Shown here: positions 46,401 to 56,587 of the stretch, piece after piece | Numbering within the stretch: position 1 is the first letter of the stretch | Layout: every line of letters starts with the position of its first letter | Assembly: GCA_007922305.1 (NCBI GenBank) | Contig: ML677358.1 | Location: 17,161,327-17,225,326, forward strand | Source of the DNA: Dermatemys mawii | Taxonomy: Eukaryota; Chordata; Testudines; Dermatemydidae | DNA: 64,000 bases | Direction of reading: 5' to 3' | Position numbers and translations under genes: made by a program | The notes under the pieces: generated by a model | The model's database searches: none | Seen by the model: only the letters and a program-made list of their open reading frames with translations | What the model was told of the DNA's origin: nothing

Positions 46401-47489
46401 GGATTGTGGAAGAAGAGAGAAGTTAATGCACAAAGTAGATCAGTGATTAACTTTTCTGACTGTGGAGGCAGAGAACAGATTAGTGATATCCTTACACTTG
46501 CCAGAATCAGGATGAGTATTTTAAAGAGCATAATGTCCTTTATTCACAGTGAAACTCACCAATAAGGGTTACTGAAAAAGAAATAAAAAGTTCCCATAAA
46601 ATCAATTGTTTCCCCAAACCACTCCATGCACCTCACACTTATGAGTAAAAGCAGATGTGCAATGAGCAGAGAATGGACTAGACAGTGTTGTAGAAAACAG
46701 ACATAAGAGCAAAATATCTCTGTATAGATTTCACTCTTGCATCTGGTTCTCATTGTTCAGGCTTTGCTAGGCAAGCTGGAGGCTGGAATTTATTGCTGCT
46801 TTTTAGATTCTTCGTGGAGGAGGCTTGTGCTGTGGTTTGTCCCAGGTATCAATACTGCATGTTCATTGGAATGGGTTTTGTAAACGGTTTTGGCTACTGA
46901 TACTAATGGCTTAATGAGCTCAGGGGAGGAGAGGAGTTAAGAGGGAGAGTGTTTCCTGGCTAGAAGGATACCACTGATAGAGAAAGCGTGGTTTCTTGGA
47001 AGCTCAAAACTGCATTCTCTGAGCCAAATTCTGTTCTCAGCTGTGTATAGGAAATCCACATTGCTTTGAACACCACGGTGATTAGCACTATATTAAAGCC
47101 TAGACAGTGTTGCATCCATGTATTTAGGATAGAATTTGGCTTCAATGCTACCTCCCTCTGACTAGAACCTTTGGGGATAACTTAAAACAGCTACATTATG
47201 GCCTGGTGTCTTCATGCAAAGTACTGAAGAGGTCTTTATTGCACTCCTAATAAAGTTGGAGGTCCAAGTGCTCTGACGGACCATTGTCATAGTATACCTT
47301 TTGCCAGTGCATAGTTCTGTTGTGGCGAATGTATCAAATTCATCTATTTAACTTCTTTAAGCAGCTTTGCTGGAATTACACCTGAGAGGCATTTGATCCA
47401 AAGTGTTTGGAACTCTATTTTTTAGTCTGTGCGAAAATCCACTAAAGGTTTGTGGGGATAAGAGAACAGCTTTGAAACTGCTCTGTTGT
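46401..47489. other. unassigned intron
   Basis: Nothing recognised. Confidence 0.4.
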
Positions 47490-47650
47490 GATTCATCCTT
47501 CTTCTCTCTTTTGGTCTCATTCTTTCTCTACCACTACCTCCTACCCTTTTATTTTGTCCTCTTATTTCTTCTCATCCTGTCCCCTACTTTTCTCTCCCCA
47601 TTCTCCCTCCCTTCTCTTTATGTCCCCTATGCCTGTCTCTCTCTTCCCAT
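47490..47650 (+). repeat. pyrimidine-rich tract
   Basis: C/T-biased + strand, with CTTCTTCTCTCTTTTGGTCTC and CTCCCCATTCTCCCTCCC. Third such tract in the intron; generates Ser/Leu/Phe-rich frames on the + strand. Confidence 0.65.
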
Positions 47651-48220
47651 GTATAGTTGTTGCGCACCAACATATGAGGAAGGGAAATGATTTGGACCGG
47701 TCTCCTGTGCTCGCTTCTTTTCTTGGGGCACCTGTTTCATTCACAAAGAGTGAAACTGAATGCAGGCGAGGCTGAACTTTGTTAAACCCTGTGCATGGCT
47801 CCTTCCGAGTGGCTTCCAGAGTCACTCCCCACATTCCCTAGTCTGCTGGTGTCCCTCAATAATAGTCACTCCAGCAAACATGGGCCCTCTGGTTCCATTT
47901 CCACTGGGTGTGGTACAGCACTTGCTGTCATAGGAAATTAACTAAACCTGCACTTGTGTACAGGTTGCACTATTGCAGGTATCACCTGGGGAAAACAAGA
48001 AGGAAGTAGTTGTGTGTAGGAATGTAACCACATGCTTTCACACAGGTAAGGAATGTGGTTTGATACCATAATTTGCTCCCTGTGCAAGTTGCTTAAGACT
48101 TTGTTAGGTCAGACAATAAACTTCCTCTGACCATATGATGCACATGCCTGGATGAGTCACTGTGTTTGAATCCAGCAGTAGCATAAAGGGGAACGAGGGG
48201 AGGCCCTGTTTTTGTACAGT
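47651..48220. other. unassigned intron
   Basis: Nothing recognised. Confidence 0.4.
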
Positions 48221-48955
48221 GCATGATTGACCTGTGGAACTCACTACCACAAGATATCAAAGCAAGATTTTTTTTAAAAGATTTATATGTTATATGGGTG
48301 CTGCGGGTGTTTGTCCCTGCCTGCTGTATGGTTTGGAACTGATGGATCATACAGAGATGGAAGAAAAGAAGATACAGGTAGCAGCAAATAATATCCTCAG
48401 GTGATTGACAGGCAAGTGGAGGTTAAACAGAGTTTGCATGGGAGAAATTAGCAGGAAGATGAACTTGGGACTCTCAGTAATAAGCTGGAGAGCACACATT
48501 GAACGTTTGATAATAGTGGAACAAGAATGGCCAGCAAAGAAAGCATGGGAGGAAAAAGATCAGAAGAAAGGACGTAGAAGACTGAGGATATGATGGAAAG
48601 ACTCTGCCAAGAGATGTTTGAAGAGAAAAGGACTGGAACTCCAAGACCTATAAACCAAGGCCATGGACGGGAAAGAGTGGCGAAGAATCGTGGGCAACTC
48701 TAACCCCGTGTAAATAGGAAAAGGAATCAAGAAGTGACAAAATGTGATTAGACATTTGTATAGATAATGAGAACATCCATCGTTACATATGACAGGTTCA
48801 GCAATAAAAGAGGTATAAATCCTCATGCTTCAGAATATAAACCCTCCATTAATTGTCTGGGGTTAGAAAGGAACTTCTCCTATGGGCATTTATGCAATAA
48901 TTGTCTATTGGGATTTTTCCACCTTTCTCTGATGTCAGTTCTCATGTCCTCTGCC
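48221..48955 (+). mobile_element. CR1 LINE 3' end interrupted by another LINE
   Basis: The left piece (48221-48290) reads MIDLWNSLPQDIKARFFLK, the CR1 ORF2 terminus. The right piece (48746-48955) continues with AGACATTTGTATAGATAATG, CCTCATGCTTCAGAATATAA, TAATTGTCTGGGGTTAGAAA, GGAACTTCTCC and CACCTTTCTCTGATGTCA, matching the CR1 3' untranslated region in the same orientation. The ~450 bp between them is a different LINE reverse transcriptase end. Confidence 0.65.
48312..48713 (+). pseudogene. non-LTR retrotransposon RT C-terminus (RTE/I-like)
   Basis: One continuous frame of 134 codons with three internal stops before its terminal TAA. It carries CPCLLYGLELMDHTEMEEKK then IQVAANNILR, comparable to the P-LLYG-E-W-T...R--LRRILG segment after LINE reverse transcriptases, and near the end KKGRRRLRI, WKDSAKRCLKRKGLELQDL and AMDGKEWRRIVGNSNP, comparable to the usual G-R-R-W-D--K-DL...DR--WR-IV ending. 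The clade cannot be fixed by eye. Not a host gene. Confidence 0.65.
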
Positions 48956-50653
48956 CAAGTCCATTCTGTGAATCAGTAGAACAGCCAGGGATTAGAATTT
49001 AAAAGTTCCTTGATCAGTCGGTCCACTAGCTCATGCAAACTCAGGCAAATAAATAAATATTCTGCAAAAGTATTGAGCCAGTTTTATAGCTCCAACCTCT
49101 GATTCATATGCATTTTGTGCAACTTGGGATACATGTAATACGCAGGATTCTTCCAGGGGTTACATCAGCTCATCTAGATATTTGCCTAGTTTTACAATAG
49201 GCTACATAAAAAGCACTAGCGAAGTCAGTACAAACTAAAATGTCATACCATATTTGTTCATACTGCTCTATATACTATACACTGGAATGCAAGTACAATA
49301 TATTCCAAATGATTTATTTTATAATTATATTGTAAAGATGAGAATGTCAGCAATTGTTCAGCACTAGGGTGCTTGTGACATTTCTGTATTGTTATGTCTG
49401 ATTATGTAAACAAGTTGCTTGGGGGTGCACAAGACAAATCAGACTCCTGAAATGGGGACAGTCGTCTGGAAGGGTGGAGAGCCACTGCACTAGGTCATCT
49501 GCCATCCCTCCTGCATGCGAATAACGTAAGCAATCTTTGCAGACAGCTCTGTGGAGATTGTATAGTCCCTTCCGGATCCGTCCTGCATATGGACACAAAA
49601 TAACATAACACTTATTTGGCTGTGTTTAATTTATGCCCATTTGGGGCTAAAGCCCTGAGCAGTCGGGTTTGGCCCGTATTGTAGAAGGATGTCGGTATAG
49701 TAGATTCGGGCCTCAGCTGGGGTCTGACTGCACTGAGTAAGAAGAGAAGCTGCATCTGCCTCAGTTCTTCACTTTAGCAAGTAGCTCTTTGCAGCTCTGA
49801 ACAGATGAGTGGGTCAGTATTGGAGCAGGTGGTTTCCAAGAATGCTGGTGAAATTGCAGTGACAAAAGAAGCAGGCCTGCCAGTGGAGCCAGAACTCCCC
49901 TGCCCCCAGTGTCTTTCCTTTCAGTTTGAAATCATTATGGTGCAAAACATTAATCATTTAGGCACTGATAAAAGAAATCCCCCGGCGCAGGAATGGCATT
50001 GATTCCTCCTCTGGGGACTCACTCTGTTCTGAGCCCTTATTTAGTCCACACAGCTTTGCCCGCCTGTAAATCTGCAGGAAATCTGATGACACTGGGGTTA
50101 CCAACAGACATGTGTGCTTATTAGATTTTTTTTTTTAAATCCTTTCCTGTAAAGATAAAACAAATCCTGTTCAATAAATTGATAATGCAGATACTGCGGC
50201 CTGAGCAAGACTAGCTCCAGCTGCATGAAACAGGAAATCAGCAATCAGCTATTTCCACACAAAAGCAAGATAAAAGCAAGAAGGCGCGTGTGAGACCGTA
50301 ACTAATGAGACATGATGTGATTTATAGAAAGTGGTTTCTATTTTTTTATTTTATTTGCGAATCTGCTTTCGGCAATCTTCAGCCCATAACAACTGTTACA
50401 AAGGTCTTGGCGGATACTGAGGCTTTGCTGCAAAAAGTTGCAGGGAGAAATCTATTTGGAACTATCCCAATGGCCTTTACAGATGTGTCTGTCCCCTGCT
50501 CCTGTGTGCATCTTCCCACTAGCTGTCAGTGAGCCAGCACAAGTATAAATAGAGATGAGAGCTGATGTGAGTATGCACACCTGAGCTGTAGGATCACACC
50601 CCTAGCTTGTAGTGTAGACTTAGCCTGAGAAGTAAATAAAGCTGTCTCATTCT
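48956..50653. other. unassigned intron
   Basis: A fragment at 50545-50632 (CTTGTAGTGTAGACTTAGCC) resembles the end of a GTCTACACT-type element. Otherwise nothing recognised. Confidence 0.4.
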
Positions 50654-50726
50654 GGGCCTGATCGTCATCAGCCCATTAAGTCAGTGGCAAAGCTCCCATG
50701 GCTTCAATGGACTTTAGATCAGGCCC
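50654..50726. mobile_element. palindromic element, GGGCCTGATC type, 73 bp
   Basis: Left end GGGCCTGATCGTCATCAGCC and right end GGACTTTAGATCAGGCCC; centre CTCCCATGGCTTCAATGG. The 3-mers outside are TCT and TAT, so a TWA duplication is possible but not exact. Confidence 0.65.
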
Positions 50727-51687
50727 TATCTGAGGAATCTGCTATAAGGAGTCTCTAGGGTATACAGCTAATATTGAGGGTAAGGCTGTCTGAGGCAAAG
50801 CCGAAAAGTTGTAAAGGGCAACCCCTGCAGTTCTGTATTTTGAGCAGGGTTGTAAGTGTGGCAGTGATTGTCTGATACGCCACGTAAGTGTCTTGAAGCC
50901 CAACATGTGAAAAGGTGGAACACTTTAATGCTGACGTATTCAGTGGGTATGTTACTTCTCTAGTTTTACATACAGTTAAATACTGGGCACATCTATTCTT
51001 TCTTGAAACAAAAACCAAAAAAACCCTAAAAGCTCAACAAATAACCCCTCCTTGGAATTTTTCTTTACAAATCAGTATTATGTATTTATAAAGGAAAAAT
51101 CCTTGCAGAACAAAACATACTTTCCAGATAATACTGTCTCTTGTGGTGCTTAGCTTGCCACTTCATGTTTAAGTTGGGAGAAATTGCCAAGATGTAAACT
51201 ATAACTGGCATATTTTTCTCTCCCACATAGAGAAGAATATTGAAGCAGATGCCTCTTTCTTCTTTTGCAGTTGCCATGCAAAGCTTTTCATTCTACTCAT
51301 TTGTTTAATATTCTTCAGCACTGTAAATCCATCAGTATTTTTCTTCTACATAATGGACAATCTGAATATTTTCTTCTGTTGTCAGTGCCGTACATTCCTT
51401 CTCTATGAATCCTATGTTAAGTTCTTGGTATAAATGTAGGATATGATAGTATATCAGCAGCCCTATACATGCTGCAGTACTCTACAGGATACATCACTAT
51501 TTAGAAGAGAGCTGCACAAAATGTTTGATGTGAACCACAGAAATACTCAAAATCAGCCTGTTTCTGTGCCTATGTGCTGTTCCCTTAGTAATCTTTTGGT
51601 GTCTGCATGTTTACTGAAGTTGGACATGATGTTTTACCACTCTCTGAATCGCAGCAGGGCTCAAAGGTAGACAGAGAACATTATACT
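50727..51687. other. unassigned intron
   Basis: Nothing recognised. Confidence 0.4.
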
Positions 51688-51989
51688 GTGTTGCCTGGTT
51701 GAGTCTTGTGATAGCTGGTATTTGACATAAAGCTCCACCTCCTGGAGTCATGTTATTACTTGAGCAGCTCTCTTTGGTGGGTTTTTTTTACGCAGATGTC
51801 TAGCCCTCCAGGTTGTGGAGAAAAGTTTGAAAACGTGCCCCAAATATACTCTCGGCTTAAAAACTAGAAGGCAAATAAACATCACCACCCCTTGCCAACA
51901 TTTATTTGCAAAATCTTGTGATTTTTAAACCAATCTCAAATTTGTGGGGGCCCGGCTCATGAATTTTGAACGCTTGAGATGGCAGTACA
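51688..51989. repeat. unclassified ~300-bp dispersed repeat, copy 2
   Basis: Same order of motifs as 17443-17755: TGTTGCCTGGTTGAGTCTTG, CTCCACCTCCTGGAGTCATG, TCTAGCCCTCCAGGTTGTGG, AGAAAAGTTTGAAAA, AGAAGGCAAATAAAC, TCTTGTGATTTTTAAACC, GGCTCATGAATTTTGAACGC, ending TTGAGATGGCAGTACA. Copies are well diverged, so the family is old. Confidence 0.6.
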
Positions 51990-52833
51990 GATGCTAAGCC
52001 ACCTTACCAGAGCCAGGGGCTGAACCTGTCATTGATCTGAGTTGGAGGGGCACAAAATAGATGACTATAGTGACTCGGAGCCAGGTGTGAGGTATAGTGA
52101 AGGAGGAGGGAAAGCCTGCTCACCCCTCGCTCTGTGAATGAAAAGCTCCTACTTAGCTGTCCTGTTTCCCATCCCAGCATGCACACTGTACCAAAAGTTG
52201 GCACAAAGGCCAGAGAATGGCAGTGATTCCTAAACTAGACCCTTTCAGACTCCCTCCTAGAAGCGCCATCCCCTGTGCTGTGGTGGATGGCACAGACTGG
52301 CCAAATAGCTCCAGCATTAGAGCAATGAGTTGTTCCGTTACCAAAGATGCAAGATGAACGTCAGCCCTGAAGCAAACGGAGTTACACAAAAGAGGAGTTT
52401 GCCCCACAGTGACACATGGTGGGCTCTGCACCAGTACCTCCTGAGGGCTATGTTTTAATAGCACAGTCTGGCCCTGGGAATACAAAATACAAAAGCTCCT
52501 TCTAAAAGCCAGCAAATACCCTAATAGTGGGAATAAAGATGCTGGTATCAAATCACTTCTCATTGTCATTAGGTTTTTGTTCTCACCATCTTGTATGGAG
52601 GATGACTTATGCTACTTTTTCCTCTGTCGCAGCTTTTGTAATTCACATTAAACAAAGACTGATGGAAGATGTAGCGAGCAAGAAGGCAGTGTCCTTGAGT
52701 CTGTAGCTCCAGAGAGCTCCGAGTAACCTCTTCATCTGTCTCTAGCAGGCTCATTGCAAAACATTCAGCAACCTACTTGGTGTTAGGAATTCCCACTTAT
52801 CCAGGGATGGTTTGTGTCGTTCTTAGTCCTATC
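51990..52833. other. unassigned intron
   Basis: The 138-codon minus-strand frame at 52153-52569 has no recognised motif and no splice context. Confidence 0.4.
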
Positions 52834-52899
52834 TCAGTGCAGGGGAATGGACCTAGTGAGGCCCCTTCCATTCCGACATTTCCATGATTCTATGATCTT
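52834..52899 (+). mobile_element. CR1 LINE 3' terminus
   Basis: TCAGTGCAGGGGAATGGACC, GGCCCCTTCCATTCC and CCATGATTCTATGATC are the classic last ~65 bp of CR1, ending in the ATTCTATGA-type microsatellite. It is a 5'-truncated copy of a few dozen bases. Confidence 0.75.
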
Positions 52900-54349
52900 C
52901 AGCTTGTACCTGTTGGCCTGCAAACGTAAGAAGCCGTTTCCTGGAGAACTCCTACGAAATTGTTGCAAAACAAGTCAGGAAACTTTTGTACGGCAGTGGG
53001 TAGTGTTCACAATGTGGTTGGGACGTTAAGGGCCAGATTGTGACAACTGTTATAGTGGGTGCACGGGGAGAAGGAGTGTACAAGGAGTGTGCGTGCACAC
53101 ACTCACAAGCTTTCTCTTACCCCTAAAGAGCTGTGCTAGTGCCTCCTACAACAGCAGCCCCCTGTGCAACCCCTGTGATTTGGAAGTGAGGCGGTTGCTC
53201 CTTCTGTTGGGAGCAAGATGACAGAAAGAAGGTGCAAAGGGGCACAGGAAGCCAGTATGTTGTGGCGGGCAATGACTAATGCAACATACCAACCCCGTCT
53301 GGGCCCAGGAGAGCACCCAAAGGAGATCCTGCCTAGGCAAGCATGAACTCCTTGGTGCTCCCGCTGAAGGGGTGCAGCTCTGCATGGCTCCCTGCTCTGG
53401 ACTGTGGTATATATGCTACCATCTAATCCTGTGACCAAAATTGTGCACCCCTTACAAATGGGAGTATTTACTGATGCTAGAAGTCCCACTGAAGTCCTCG
53501 GGAGAGTTTGCACGAGTAAGAAACTAAGGGGTTGCGCAACAAAGCTCTGGTCGGTGGAATAAAAAAAAAGTGTGTGCATTTTGCGGGAACACCACAGAGC
53601 TGGAGTTCTGAGACACCTTAGTCACTACACCTACTTCCTTTCCTCTCTTTTATCTCCAAGACCCTTGTATAGCTTTCCCAGTGCACTGCCACAAACATGC
53701 CGTGCATCCCTCTTCAGCAAAGCAAATGTAAGTGGCAGAGCCAGCAATAACAGAAACCTCTGTTCAGTGTAAATCTTTCAGCAGTAATTTGATTCAGGAT
53801 GCGCAGCAGTGAATGAGGATAACTTCACATTTTAAGTTTCCCTGGGGCACAAGCTGGGGGTGAGGAGGGAGAAATAAAGAAGTCAAACGCCTCCCCCTTC
53901 CCCGTTTTTCTTGGCCACCAAGAATAATTCTATTTGAGATGATTTTTTTTAATGAACGCCTCTGAGAAGTAATATTGCATTTCCAAACCAAACTGCTGAA
54001 CTCAGCTTCTTTTACCCAGTGCATGCAAAAATTCTACTCTCTGGATTTTGAGAGGGCCCGGAGTGCCTGCCTTGCGAAAAATGGAGCTGCTAAGAGAGTC
54101 GCTGGAGAGCGGTCTCTATGGGAAGCCCTTACACAGTGTGCGCGCTTCTATAAAAACTGTAATATGATGTCTATAAAATGAGCCGTGAGACGAACAACAC
54201 AGAAAAAAAGTCACAGGGAGAGGCACTATCCAGCTGGTAACTTCTGTATTTAAAAATGCTCTAATCAGCATAGATCCATGTCCCAAGACAAATCATTCTC
54301 ACAAGACATTTCTCACCATCTGATTCGTCCCTCAGCGTAGCGGTCATGC
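52900..54349. other. intron before the coding exon
   Basis: GGGCCAGATTGTGAC at 53030 follows TAA and may be the left end of another palindromic element whose other end was not defined. Nothing else recognised. The frame at 53136-53579 is not supported as a gene. Confidence 0.4.
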
Positions 54350-54372
54350 TTATTTTTCTGTGCTTGTTTCAG
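54350..54372 (+). promoter_or_regulatory. SGCD: splice acceptor of SGCD exon
   Basis: A pyrimidine-rich run (TTATTTTTCTGTGCTTGTTTC) leads into AG at 54371-54372. A plausible branch point CTGAT lies about 50 bases upstream. The acceptor is immediately followed by the ATG. Confidence 0.9.
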
Positions 54373-54558
54373 ATGCCTCAGGAACAGTACGCACACAGGA
54401 GCGCCATGCAGAGCTCGGAAGGCCCGCAGGTATACAAAGTGGGGATTTACGGCTGGAGGAAGAGATGCCTCTATTTCTTTGTGCTACTCCTAATGATTTT
54501 AATCCTGGTGAACCTTGCCATGACCATCTGGATTCTCAAGGTTATGAACTTCACAATT
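54373..54558 (+). CDS. SGCD: delta-sarcoglycan, first coding exon
   Basis: Delta-sarcoglycan is a single-pass type II membrane protein of the sarcoglycan subcomplex in the dystrophin-glycoprotein complex at the muscle sarcolemma. The 62 codons (186 bp, phase 0 at the donor) begin [20 protein letters not shown] and continue [20 protein letters not shown] and [20 protein letters not shown] before TI. Residues 1-31 are cytoplasmic with a basic WRKR stop, about 33-55 form the membrane helix, and the extracellular part starts at about 56. Compared with human SGCD as I know it, the [20 protein letters not shown] block is identical, while residues 7-16 differ and are one residue shorter. Gamma-sarcoglycan has a different N-terminus and WFS after the helix, so delta is favoured. 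The remaining ~230 residues, including the C-terminal Cys-rich part, lie in exons outside this window. No disruption is visible. Confidence 0.96.
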
Positions 54559-54564
54559 GTAAGT
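54559..54564 (+). promoter_or_regulatory. SGCD: splice donor of SGCD exon
   Basis: GTAAGT directly after the ATT codon, a near-ideal U1 site. Read-through in frame reaches a TGA at 54586-54588, confirming the exon must end here. Confidence 0.93.
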
Positions 54565-55143
54565 CGGGGTTACCAACATGGGGGGTGAATACCGGGGGAG
54601 GCCAATGGAATTTCTTTCAGGTATCATTTAAGATACAGCTTCATGGTGTTTGGGTTCCCAAGGACACACATTATGGGCCACGTATGAAGGTCTTCAGTAA
54701 TCTACTTCATCTCCTGCAGAAAGATTCTCAAGGCTCTATTCAGTTTTATCAGGCCTAGGCATTCAAAAATCATGCATTAGGTCCCACAGAATAATGAAAT
54801 TGGCTGAAAAATCATATTTGAAAATGATTGATTTGGGATATTTTTTACTTTGTCTCTGTTTTTGAGCCTTTTTGCTTCACATTTTTCAGCTTTTTCTTCA
54901 TGAAGCTAGAAGCTTTTTTTTTTTACATTAAAGATGTGATTCTAACATAATTGCATGTCTCCAGAAACTGAAGCTTTATGAAAAGCACCAAAAACTTGTG
55001 TAACTTCTGACAAAATAAGCGCTGGCTACATTGCGTATCTTATATATTTGAAAATTAGTAGAGCGTAGTCTGATCGTCTGGATGCAGGAGTTTCTGATGT
55101 TTATACTTTAAGCAGGAGTTACTTGCTGACTGGGACCCAGATA
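54565..55143. other. unassigned intron
   Basis: T-rich run near 54914-54924; nothing else recognised. Confidence 0.4.
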
Positions 55144-55250
55144 TAGGGTCCAATCCAACTCCCACCAAAATTCAATGGATAAACTCCTGTCAAACGTAAT
55201 GGTAGAGCAACTACACAGGGATGAATTTCACCCTCTGAAGCCAGTTCTAT
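55144..55250. mobile_element. palindromic element remnant, GGGTCCAATCCAACTCCCA type
   Basis: GGGTCCAATCCAACTCCCAC, AATTCAATGG, AACTCCTGTCAAACG and ACAGGGATGAATTTCACCC. It resembles the GGGCCAAATCC...CATTGAAnTCAATGGG design but the right arm is badly worn. Confidence 0.4.
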
Positions 55251-56141
55251 TTACACTCCTTTGTGAGGAATTAAATTGTACATAGACCTTTAGTTGGACC
55301 TCTGAACGGGAATGAGTTTCACCTGTAGTACACATAGAAATAGACTGAAAGTCAGCATATAGTGAAACGTTGCACCATAACACACTAAATCCACATATCA
55401 GAAAGTTCTAATATAAAGCCACTCACCGTACTCCAGTTGATAAGCGAGCTGAGCAGAGTAATAACGATCAGATGACTTCCTGAGGAAAGGAGAACTTTCT
55501 CAGGCTGGTCATGTGGAAATTGCTTAGGAGCATCAAGGTTTTTAGGAGGAGCTAACTTTGAAAATGTAACCACAGAGCTATCTCATGAGAGAGCTGTAAG
55601 ATCAGATTCCACCTGGTCATTTTCTTAGATCTGTGGGTCCTGATGTGAGTAGCACTTTTGAAGCATCTCATCTTTGTTTTCCCCTTTCTTCACTTGATTC
55701 TGTTCAAGCTCTGATCAGACCTAACCTACATTATCTCTTTGACAGTCAGTGAGTGGTTGAGTAAATTTATTGTATCCAACAGACAAACTACTATACCATT
55801 ATAATTTGTAGCTCTTCTATTCTCTATCAGTTGTACTTTCAAGGTGTACAATAAATGGCAATACATATGTACTGCATGTGTACTTTGGGAGCAAAACATT
55901 TTAAAGCAGTAATCTAGAAGAAATTAGCTATTACCCATAGTTAACTAAGGGGTGAGCCAAAATTAAGAGTGGTTAAAGCTTTACCAAACCAGTTATTTAC
56001 CTTGATGGGATTAGTGTCATTATTAAGTAAAAGTTGTCGTATTATAGTAACAAATTTTGGAAAACAGCTGCTGGGACATGACTATTGCTGCAGTGTTGAA
56101 AAGCTGTTCTGATTAATACCTGGTTGTAAGCCAGTGTTCTA
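55251..56141. other. unassigned intron
   Basis: Nothing recognised. Confidence 0.4.
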
Positions 56142-56587
56142 ACTCACCAGCCTATGCTCCAAAGAGCACTCTCCAGCCACCGGATTTCAGTGCTGTTTTC
56201 TTCAGAGATTCAGCTTTATTTCTGCAAAATAACATAAGTTCAGCACGTCAATCCCTTTTTCCCTGGCCAGGGTCTTCTGCAGGGGCCTATCTATGTCCTA
56301 CAGGATTATGTTGCACAGGCCATTGGCCTGTGAGTCCAGGCAAGCTTCTACTTCCATCTCAATTGGACTCTTCTTGAGTAATATGTGAATTAGGTTCTTC
56401 CTCCTGACCCAGAGACTCTTGCAGGAGTCTGCCTGCAGTTCTCCAGCTCAACTGAGCTAGCTGCTGTCTTATATGAAGAAGAGGTGATCTTCAAGCTATA
56501 CCTGATCCCTGGCCTTACAGCATCCATGAACTGGTCACAGGTAGGGCTCGGCCCAACTCCCCTTAAAGGGCCGGCCCCTCCGTGACA
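56142..56587 (-). mobile_element. candidate solo LTR, antisense to SGCD
   Basis: On the minus strand it begins TGTCACGGAGGGGCCGGCCC, has a TATA-like ATATAAG at about 56468-56474, an AATAAA at 56215-56220, and ends in GAGTTAGAACA, i.e. a TG...CA unit with U3-R-U5 spacing. No matching target duplication was found, so the left limit is tentative. Confidence 0.5.

Larger units (their letters stand above)
1..54372 (+). other. SGCD: SGCD 5' intron (inferred)
   Basis: Everything upstream of the coding exon up to its acceptor is interpreted as intron of delta-sarcoglycan, because the exon begins at a splice acceptor and a 5' non-coding exon must lie further upstream. No conserved coding exon could be recognised here; the content is AT-rich unique sequence mixed with transposable elements listed separately. 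SGCD has very large introns in other vertebrates, which fits. Non-coding 5' exons or alternative promoters inside this stretch cannot be excluded by eye, since they have no reading frame to betray them. Confidence 0.75.

Noticed and set aside
54360..54758. 132-codon frame overlapping the SGCD exon
   Set aside because: It is a different phase that runs past the splice donor; the SGCD frame has clear homology.
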